Positions 42,080-47,453 of a DNA stretch of 47,453 nucleotides are shown piece by piece. How positions within the stretch are numbered: the stretch's first letter is position 1; each line of letters opens with the position of its first letter. The notes beneath the pieces were generated by a model. It saw only the letters and a list, made by a program, of their open reading frames with translations, was not told the DNA's origin and searched no databases. Both the position numbers and the translations under genes were made by a program. Source of the stretch: JAWLBM01 sp041687675 (GTDB lineage: Bacteria; Pseudomonadota; Alphaproteobacteria; Rhizobiales; Pleomorphomonadaceae); NCBI GenBank assembly GCA_041687675.1, contig JAWLBM010000035.1:1-47453 (forward strand). Direction: 5' to 3'.

Positions 42080-43567
42080 TCAGCCGCAGCCGAGCATCCG
42101 GATCGCCGCGGGCAGCACGATGCGGGGCCGGCTGTAGAGAGAGCCGTAGCGGTCGTCGGCGACCGCGACGCCCGTTGCCGCCAGCGCCGCCTCGATCTCG
42201 TCCACCGTCTTGTTCCTGCAGGCGGGGATCGAGCGGATCGCCGCGAAGGCGCCGGCGACGACCGGCGCCGCCATCGAGGTCCCCGCCAGGCGACGGTACC
42301 CCCATCCGAAGGAGGACTTGGTCAGGGTCCGCCCGGTCGACCAGGGATAGCCGCCGTCGCCGCCCGGCGCGAGCAGGTCCACCGGCCCGCCCATGTTGCT
42401 GTAGCTGGCCACCAGCGCCGGATTGGATCCGGTGTGCTTGGTCACCGCGCCCACCGTCACCGCGCCGCGGATGCAGCCCGGCCTGGAGACGCCGTCCGTG
42501 TCGTAGGAGTTGCCGGAGGCGATCACGGTGGCGATGCCGGCCGCCCGGAGCTTGTCGACGATGCTGTTTCGCGGGTCGCCGTCGCAGTAGGTCCGGACGG
42601 TCTCGCCGCTGCCGAGGCTGAGGTTGACGGCGTCGATCATCCGGCCCCCCACGCCGCCGCGCAGCTTGTAGACGCGCTCCAGGCCCTTCTGGATGTCGGA
42701 GGTGAAGGCGCCGACGTAGCTGCCGCTCGGCGTGTCGATTCTCGAGAACACCTTGATCGCGACGATACCGCCCCAGCGCGCCACCCCGTTCCGCGGCTCG
42801 CCGCGCTTCCAGTCGGTGTTGCGGCCGGCGGCGATCCCGGCGACGTGGGTGCCATGGCCGCAGCCCTCGAGAGCGAGGTTGCAGTCGAGCCCGGATCCGG
42901 GGGCCACCGAAGAGGCGGCGCCGCCCGGGCAGAGGCTCGTCGAGGAGCCTCCGCTGAAGGTGGTGGTGGTGCTGTAGCAGGCTTCGGACACGACCTTCCG
43001 GCGCAGGAACTCGTGCTTCTTGTTGACGCCGGTGTCGAGCACGGCCACCGCGCGGCCGCCCCCGTTCGCTCCCATCGAATAGGCGCCGCTCGACCACGTC
43101 GTCCCGATCAGCCGGCCGACGTCGGCGAGCACGGGCCGGACGATCTCGTCCTCGACGATGCGCACGACGTCCGGATCGGCGGCGAGGCGGGCGAGTTCGG
43201 CGGCGTCGACCGAAATGGCCATCGCCGGCGAGAAGTCCATCAGCTTCGCCGGACCGCCTCCGGCCAGAACCGTCTCGGAGCGGACCGACAGGGCGCGCGC
43301 CAGCACCGCGGCCTGGGCGCGGCGGACCGCGGCGGTCCGGTTGCGGTCGCCGGCGAGAAGGCCGGAGAGCCCCGGCGGCGGACCGGCTTCCGGTTCGCGA
43401 AGCTCCACGATCACCCGGATCGGCCGCCCGCTCATCGCCGCCTTCGACTGAAGCGAGAGGAGGGCCGGCGCGGGCCGGTCGGCCGACGGGAAGCCTGCCG
43501 GCGCGGCGACCGCCGGCGTGGCGAGGATCGCGGTCGCGAGCATGGCGGCGGTGAGGATCGTACGCAT
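42080..43567 (-). CDS. Exported S8 family serine peptidase (subtilase)
   Basis: This 495-aa protein has a signal peptide (1-22, ending AVAA), a propeptide with an inhibitor-I9-like pattern (about 45-145), and a subtilisin domain with triad D178 (VAVLDTGVN), H238 (GCGHGTHVAG) and S431 (AGTSMAAPVVAG); N353 in IASGN is the oxyanion residue. Eight cysteines lie in the catalytic domain, so disulphides and secretion are likely. Start is set at ATG 43567 for the signal peptide. Confidence 0.93.
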   Translation of the reverse strand: MRTILTAAMLATAILATPAVAAPAGFPSADRPAPALLSLQSKAAMSGRPIRVIVELREPEAGPPPGLSGLLAGDRNRTAAVRRAQAAVLARALSVRSETVLAGGGPAKLMDFSPAMAISVDAAELARLAADPDVVRIVEDEIVRPVLADVGRLIGTTWSSGAYSMGANGGGRAVAVLDTGVNKKHEFLRRKVVSEACYSTTTTFSGGSSTSLCPGGAASSVAPGSGLDCNLALEGCGHGTHVAGIAAGRNTDWKRGEPRNGVARWGGIVAIKVFSRIDTPSGSYVGAFTSDIQKGLERVYKLRGGVGGRMIDAVNLSLGSGETVRTYCDGDPRNSIVDKLRAAGIATVIASGNSYDTDGVSRPGCIRGAVTVGAVTKHTGSNPALVASYSNMGGPVDLLAPGGDGGYPWSTGRTLTKSSFGWGYRRLAGTSMAAPVVAGAFAAIRSIPACRNKTVDEIEAALAATGVAVADDRYGSLYSRPRIVLPAAIRMLGCG

Positions 43568-43957
43568 GTCCAGTCTTTCCGTCTTCCTGTCGATCCGGCG
43601 CTGCCGGGAGGATCCACTCGGGGCCCGTGCCGCCTCCGGCCGGGATGGCTGCAGGCGCCGGCCGATGCGCCACGGCGATCGGTCGCCATTCCGCACCGCC
43701 GCGGAGGTAGGCTACATAGATCCGGGTTTATCGAATGTATATCGCCGGACAGATTATGTCTTCCCCCGGGTGCCGCAGGCGCGATGCTCGTCCAGCCGTC
43801 CGGCCGCAGCGTGGATCGCGCGCTGCGCCCGCATGCCGCGACAGGTCGGATCGACGGCCGGTTTCGGTTGCTTTGTCATCAAAGTGTTCGGACCCGGTAA
43901 GCGGCCCATTATTACGGTCCGGATAGGCTGCCTGCCCGGGGACAGATGGAGGCGTGC
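43568..43957. other. Divergent promoter region between subtilase and TadG-like genes
   Basis: No gene is supported in these 390 bases. Two AT-richer patches (about 43710-43760 and 43870-43925) could carry the two divergent promoters. The strong GGAGGCGTGC site lies directly before ATG 43958. Confidence 0.35.
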
Positions 43958-45238
43958 ATGATCTTCGATCTGGTGTCGAGGCTGGGCAGCGACCGCGCGG
44001 GGCAGAGCCTGGTCGTCTTCACCCTGGCGGCGCCGGCGGCGCTGGGCGGGGCGGGGCTCGCGGTCGACTATTCGAACTGGTCGAGGCAGCAGGCGGCGCT
44101 GCAGGCGGTGGCCGACACCGCCGCCCTGGCCGCGACCTACGAACTCACCCGGACCGGCGACCCGACGCTGCTGAAGGCGAAGGCCGAGCAGGCCGCGCTC
44201 AGCTTCGCCGCCGCCAACGGGGGCGACCGCGAGGTGGCGGTGGCCGTCGACCCGACTCTGCTGAGCGCCGAGGTATCGGTCTCCGAGCCGGCCTTCATCA
44301 GCTTCGGCCGGATGTTCGGCGTCGATCCCTTCGACATCGAGGCGACCACCGTGGCCCGCCTCGCCGAGAAGCCGGAGGACGCCTGCATCGTCGCCCTCGA
44401 CGAGACGGCGAAGACGGGCATCAGCTTCTCCGGGTCGGCGGTGTTCCGGGCGAACAGCTGCCTTCTCTGGTCGAACGCGCAGTCCTCCCAGTCGGTGGTG
44501 GTCGGCGGCTCCGCGGTGGTGGACGTCGACCGGCTCTGCGCGGCGGGCGGCATCGCCCTCAACGGCGGCTCCTCGGACCTGCTCGTCGACGGGGCGCGCC
44601 CGTCGGGCTTCTTCGGCATGGAGGACTGCGGTTCGATCGGCGACCCGCTGGCGAGCCGCGAGTTGCCGGATCCCGAGGAGATCCCCTGCACGGAGACCAA
44701 ACTCCGGATCGTCACCAAGGACCCGGTGACCCTGCCGCCCGGCCGCTACTGCGGCGGCGTGTCGATCTCCTCCGACGCGGACGTCACCCTTGAGGCCGGC
44801 GGGCTCTACATCATCGACGGCGGGCCGATGAAGCTGACCGCGGGGGGCGACATCACCGGCGAGCGGGTGTCCGTGTTCATGACCGGCAAGCAGGCGACCT
44901 TCGACGCCTCGGGCCAGGGGAAGGTGCGCCTCACCGCCCCGACCGAGGGCCTGATGAAGGGCATCGTGCTCTCCTCCGACCGCGCCCAGACCGGCAACCT
45001 GTCGACCCGGATCTCGGGCGGCGCCTCGCTCAACCTCGTCGGCACGGTCTACCTCAAGAACCAGGACTTCGTCTGGCGGGGCAATTCCGACGGCGTCGAT
45101 CCCTCCAAAGTCACGCAGATCGTCGCCAAGACGGTCGACGTCGCCGGCAATACCGAGATCAACTACGAGACCGCCTTCGCCCAGGAGGGCTTCGACCCGA
45201 TCGAGGTGATGCCGGTGTCGCCCTACATTGCCAAGTGA
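43958..45238 (+). CDS. TadE/TadG-like Flp pilus-family protein
   Basis: This 426-aa protein begins with a Tad-type N-terminal domain: DRAGQSLVVFTLAAPAALGGAGLAVDYSNW, a membrane segment typical of TadG-like proteins, then QQAALQAVADTAALAAT. The rest is exported, beta-rich and repetitive (GGLYIIDGGPMKLTAGGDITG). It has several cysteines (DACIVAL, RANSCLLW, CGSIGD). No other tad/flp genes are in the window. It could be an accessory pilus or surface protein. Confidence 0.82.
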   Translation: MIFDLVSRLGSDRAGQSLVVFTLAAPAALGGAGLAVDYSNWSRQQAALQAVADTAALAATYELTRTGDPTLLKAKAEQAALSFAAANGGDREVAVAVDPTLLSAEVSVSEPAFISFGRMFGVDPFDIEATTVARLAEKPEDACIVALDETAKTGISFSGSAVFRANSCLLWSNAQSSQSVVVGGSAVVDVDRLCAAGGIALNGGSSDLLVDGARPSGFFGMEDCGSIGDPLASRELPDPEEIPCTETKLRIVTKDPVTLPPGRYCGGVSISSDADVTLEAGGLYIIDGGPMKLTAGGDITGERVSVFMTGKQATFDASGQGKVRLTAPTEGLMKGIVLSSDRAQTGNLSTRISGGASLNLVGTVYLKNQDFVWRGNSDGVDPSKVTQIVAKTVDVAGNTEINYETAFAQEGFDPIEVMPVSPYIAK

Positions 45239-45382
45239 CGGGCGGTCTCCGGTCGGGTGCGGGCCCGCCCGGCCGCGGCGCCCCACCGGTTCGGCCGCGC
45301 GGCGACGGCGCCGGAATCGCGTTCCACCGGGTTGCCTCCGGGGCCGCGAGAAGCTAGATAATCCGGCGGGTTCACGATGCTC

Positions 45383-45459
45383 CGGGGCATAGCTCAGCCT
45401 GGTAGAGCACCTGCTTTGGGAGCAGGGGGCCGCAAGTTCGAATCTTGCTGCCCCGACCA
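45383..45459 (+). tRNA. tRNA-Pro (anticodon TGG)
   Basis: A 77-nt cloverleaf: acceptor CGGGGCA/TGCCCCG, D-arm AGCTCAGCCTGGTAGAGC, anticodon stem CCTGC/GCAGG with loop TTTGGGA (anticodon TGG), T-loop GTTCGAATC, and encoded CCA. Confidence 0.95.
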
Positions 45460-45559
45460 TCGTGCACCCGGTCGTCGGCCGCGGCGGGCCTCCCGCCCGG
45501 CGGCGGCGTCTCCGGGGGCCGCGATGGCGGCCGCGGGGGTGGTCCGGCACGGAGGGGTC

Positions 45560-45865
45560 ATGATCGCGCGTATCCACAAGCCTGCCCGCAACGCCATGCA
45601 GTCCGGCCAGGGCAACACGCGGGAATGGCTGCTCTCCTACGAGCCCGAGCGGCCGCGCTCGGTCGAGCCGCTGATGGGCTACACCTCCTCCTCGGACATG
45701 CGCCAGCAGGTGCGGGTCTCCTTCGACACGCTCGAGGAGGCGGTCGCCTACTGCAAGCGCAACGGCATTCCCTACCGGGTCGAGGAGCCGCACGAGCGCA
45801 AGCCGAAGCGGATGTCCTATGCCGACAACTTCAAGTTCAACCGTCCGGAAACCTGGACCCACTGA
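45560..45865 (+). CDS. NDUFS4-like complex I accessory subunit
   Basis: This 101-aa protein matches the ETC complex I 18-kDa subunit family: ARIHKPARNAMQSGQ, WLLSYEPERPRSVEPLMGYTSS, and VSFDTLEEAVAYCKRNGIPYRVEEP, ending KPKRMSYADNFKFNRPETWTH. In alphaproteobacteria it joins the NADH dehydrogenase as a supernumerary subunit. GGAGGGG sits 2 nt before ATG 45560. It lies between two tRNA genes. Confidence 0.92.
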   Translation: MIARIHKPARNAMQSGQGNTREWLLSYEPERPRSVEPLMGYTSSSDMRQQVRVSFDTLEEAVAYCKRNGIPYRVEEPHERKPKRMSYADNFKFNRPETWTH

Positions 45866-45878
45866 CCCGCCGGGCAGG

Positions 45879-45955
45879 GACCCCATAGCTCAGCTGGATA
45901 GAGCAGCCGCCTTCTAAGCGGCAGGTCGGAGGTTCGAGCCCTCCTGGGGTCGCCA
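45879..45955 (+). tRNA. tRNA-Arg (anticodon TCT)
   Basis: A 77-nt cloverleaf: acceptor GACCCCA/TGGGGTC, D-arm AGCTCAGCTGGATAGAGC, anticodon stem with loop CTTCTAA (anticodon TCT), T-loop GGTTCGAGCC, and encoded CCA. Its 3' end borders an accessory segment, so it is a likely integration site. Confidence 0.95.
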
Positions 45956-45963
45956 CCGCATTT

Positions 45964-46089
45964 CTAACCGCTTGATTTGTCTTCGCTATTCCCGCTGGCT
46001 CCCGCACCGGGCTCCTCGGTGCGGAAGCTCAGCTTGTCGGACGCTGCGAGTCCCATGCGCTTTCGGTCGGCGGCCTTGGTGTAGAACTC
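45964..46089 (-). pseudogene. C-terminal remnant of a tyrosine recombinase (integrase)
   Basis: Read on the minus strand, the frame ending at TAG 45964 encodes EFYTKAADRKRMGLAASDKL followed by a short tail. This resembles the end of phage-type integrases, where the tyrosine nucleophile lies in a xYTxAAD(Q/R) segment; here the tyrosine is present. In the same frame an in-frame TAA lies about 80 bases upstream, and the rest of the domain is missing, so this is a fragment. The ~470 bases from 45956 to 46425 hold no intact gene. Confidence 0.55.
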
Positions 46090-46180
46090 GGCTGGTGATC
46101 GACCCGGCCGACGTGGCGACGCCGTTCCGCGCCTGGGCGTGAGGAGTGGAGGGCAACGAGGTTAGGAAACTTTCAGGTGC

Positions 46181-46315
46181 GTGAAGACCTCGCCGCAACT
46201 GACGCCGGAGCGCCGCCTGGGGCCGGGGCTACACCCGCCCGAAGCGATCCCCGAGTTGATCCGACTGGGGCTGATTGCCGATCCCCGACGGGGGAGCCGA
46301 GTTGCCGAGCCGTGA
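46181..46315 (+). CDS. Short doubtful frame, 44 aa
   Basis: A GTG-started frame encodes VKTSPQLTPERRLGPG and later PPEAIPELIRLGLIADP, ending at TGA 46315. The text looks like the end of a small helical phage-type protein, but there is no good ribosome-binding site, and it may be a remnant. I list it only because the sequence appears protein-like. Confidence 0.2.
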   Translation: MKTSPQLTPERRLGPGLHPPEAIPELIRLGLIADPRRGSRVAEP

Positions 46316-46337
46316 CACGATCTGACCACGCCGCTGT

Positions 46338-46365
46338 TGCAAACTGAATTGCAATTGGGTTTGCA
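46338..46365 (+). promoter_or_regulatory. 28-bp dyad operator upstream of the PIN operon
   Basis: TGCAAAC-TG-AATTGCAATT-GG-GTTTGCA is symmetrical about one centre: the outer 7-bp arms and the inner 10-bp palindrome share it, and only the 2-bp spacers break symmetry. It is 61 bp before the GTG start of the first gene. Such a site is typical of an autoregulated operon. Regulator identity is inferred, not shown. Confidence 0.65.
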
Positions 46366-46425
46366 TTAACCGGAACGAAACGGCGGCCCCCAAGTGTTCT
46401 GGCTACCAGCTTCGTGGAGGGTCCC

Positions 46426-47148
46426 GTGGCCGATACCGTCCAGTACCCGCTTCGAATTGAGAGAATCAAGCCGGGAGAGATGAGCCTCCTCCGGCTCGGG
46501 GAGTACCTCGAGCAGTTTGCCAAGCTGCTGGGGTCGACCGACCGCGTTCACCTCGGCGAGATCGTCGAGAACTGCACGACGGTGGTGGCGCTCGTGGATG
46601 CTAACGTGAAGTACATGGTTTCGCCTCGCATCCGTGACGCGGCTGCGGGCCGGGCAAAAGGAGAGGCAGCATCCGCGTTCCAGCGCCTGAACGAGATGGT
46701 CGGCGAGGACAATACGACGGCTTCGCTGCCCATCCCGGGTGGCGAGGTCGTCCAATTCGTCGGGCGTGGGGGGCTGGAGCCCGAGATTGGCCCAGTTTTC
46801 GAGACCACCACAATCCAGGGAACGCTTACAAGGCTACAGGACCTCGCCGATGGGCGTTTGGGAATTTCCATCCGCCAGGCAGACGGTGATACTGTGCGCG
46901 GCGACACTGCCGGCGAGAATACCACGCAACTCCTTCCGTTTTTTCGTCAGTTTGTCAGAGCCACGGGCACTGGGAAGTGGCGGCGAAATGAGGCTGGTCG
47001 CTGGGTCCTAGAACACTTCCAAGTTTCGCACTTCGATCAACCCGCGGCGGGAACCTTGGCGGAAGTTCTCGCCGAGGCGAGGCGACAACTCCTCCCCGGC
47101 GACGGGGCACGCATGCTCAAGGCGCTGCGGGAAATCAGGGACGAATGA
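46426..47148 (+). CDS. Unrecognised 240-aa protein, first gene of the PIN operon
   Basis: GTG 46426 is chosen because GGAGGG lies 4 nt upstream; GTG 46414 is possible. The protein has no signal peptide or membrane segment. It starts ADTVQYPLRIERIKPGEM and contains RLGEYLEQFAKLLGSTDRVH, an ENCTTVVALVD strand, and a GKWRRNEAGRWVLEHF region near the C-terminus. I recognise no family and see no classic helix-turn-helix. Codon and base use is less GC-rich than in neighbouring genes, a sign of transfer. Its stop overlaps the PIN gene start (ATGA), so the two are co-translated; a partner or antitoxin role is inference. Confidence 0.8.
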   Translation: MADTVQYPLRIERIKPGEMSLLRLGEYLEQFAKLLGSTDRVHLGEIVENCTTVVALVDANVKYMVSPRIRDAAAGRAKGEAASAFQRLNEMVGEDNTTASLPIPGGEVVQFVGRGGLEPEIGPVFETTTIQGTLTRLQDLADGRLGISIRQADGDTVRGDTAGENTTQLLPFFRQFVRATGTGKWRRNEAGRWVLEHFQVSHFDQPAAGTLAEVLAEARRQLLPGDGARMLKALREIRDE

Positions 47149-47333
47149 TCGTCTTCGACACGAATGCCCTCATTCTGAAGATTGACCCGGCATCATCGGA
47201 AATGCCGCCTGCGGACAGGGCCGCAGAGCGGATCGAGCATTTCGTGAAGAGCTTCCCGGCAAACGGCGAAATTGGCCTTCCAGCGCCGGTGGTCGCGGAG
47301 TTCGTGTCCGCCAGCAATCACGATGAGCGGTAA
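47145..47333 (+). pseudogene. PIN-domain ribonuclease, truncated by IS66-type insertion
   Basis: The frame encodes 62 residues: MIVFDTNALILKIDP with the first PIN aspartate (D5), and LPAPVVAEFVSASN with the second acidic residue (E52). A full VapC-like PIN domain has ~130 residues and two more acidic residues; both are missing because the frame runs into GTAAGCG at 47330, giving a TAA stop. It is coupled to the preceding gene by ATGA. Real gene content ends at 47329. Confidence 0.7.
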
Positions 47334-47453
47334 GCGCTGTCCCATCCCCACCTTCCTCGCCGCCGTTTGAGGGCCGACTCTGGCGATCCCTTTGGAGGAT
47401 CGTTTTGTGTCTGGACTTGACCATGGACTTGAGCCGCCCGGCGAGGTTCGGCG
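47330..47453 (+). mobile_element. IS66-family insertion sequence, left end (partial)
   Basis: From 47330 the DNA begins GTAAGCGCTGTCCCATCCCC, matching the GTAAGCG-type terminal inverted repeat of IS66-family elements. The PIN gene's similarity stops exactly there. The 8 bp before it (GATGAGCG, 47322-47329) would be the target duplicated by IS66. The element runs off the right edge. Confidence 0.65.
47407..47453 (+). CDS. IS66-type TnpA-like frame, N-terminal start (partial)
   Basis: GTG 47407 follows GGAGG at 8 nt. Its first residues, VSGLDHGLEPPGEVR, are compatible with an IS66 TnpA leader, whose helix-turn-helix normally begins just after such an EVRR sequence. Only 15 full codons are visible, so the call rests on position in the element. 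Confidence 0.35.
   Translation, partial: MSGLDHGLEPPGEVR

Noticed and set aside
43754..45886. 710-codon minus-strand frame opposite the TadG-like gene and tRNA-Pro
   Set aside because: It runs through two well-supported genes and a tRNA on the other strand and has the repetitive composition of a GC-driven shadow frame.

Overview
The window is very GC-rich and gene-dense. It looks like the chromosome of an alphaproteobacterium, most likely of the Hyphomicrobiales/Rhizobiales type. The basis is an fds-type NAD-linked formate dehydrogenase, a complex I NDUFS4-like accessory subunit, a bacterial transglutaminase-like cysteine peptidase, a DUF3126 protein, and an interspersed palindromic repeat of the kind common in that class. 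No genus can be named from the sequence alone.

Layout. (1) 1-8035: the 5' part of a secreted protein (1-348, minus); the fdsGBA-D formate dehydrogenase operon (5859-688, minus) behind a dyad-rich promoter; a large secreted collagen-like protein (8035-6038). (2) 8281-12443: four envelope genes, namely a CDP-alcohol phosphatidyltransferase, an FkbM methyltransferase, a YbhN-type membrane protein and a membrane-anchored LTA-synthase/sulfatase-fold enzyme. (3) 12484-17981: GH25 lysozyme lipoprotein and MgtE, tRNA-Leu, a lone FliN-like protein, LipB, a second full-length collagen-like protein, acylphosphatase. (4) 18152-26898: 29-nt tandem repeats, thiME salvage genes, a ClpP-like protease, small secreted and membrane proteins, interspersed palindromes, an ABC-F ATPase and a BTLCP protease. 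(5) 26895-34735: a gamma-carbonic-anhydrase-like protein, CysE, a crotonase-fold protein lacking the usual glutamates, a glycosyltransferase, and a cobalt-type nitrile hydratase operon with its accessory protein. (6) 35038-45238: a 54-aa small protein, a PRC-barrel protein, a Cds1-like cysteine desulfhydrase with a GST, GH24 lysozyme, M15 peptidase, GloA, a double cold-shock protein, DUF192, a subtilase and a TadG-like protein. (7) 45383-47453: tRNA-Pro, an NDUFS4-like protein, tRNA-Arg, then a lower-GC accessory patch.

The most interesting part is the right edge. Directly after tRNA-Arg there is a C-terminal scrap that looks like a tyrosine recombinase. A strong 28-bp dyad follows, and then an ATGA-coupled two-gene operon: an unrecognised 240-aa protein followed by a PIN-domain ribonuclease. 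The PIN gene stops where a sequence beginning GTAAGCG starts, which is the signature end of IS66-family insertion sequences. I read this as a degraded tRNA-associated island carrying a possible undescribed PIN toxin-antitoxin-like pair whose toxin has been inactivated by an IS.

The second theme is a family of secreted collagen-like proteins. Two full-length copies, plus the start of a third reading frame with the same N-terminal domain, lie within 18 kb. They share a cysteine-containing N-terminal domain, and the two complete ones also share a C-terminal domain; I could assign neither domain to a named family.
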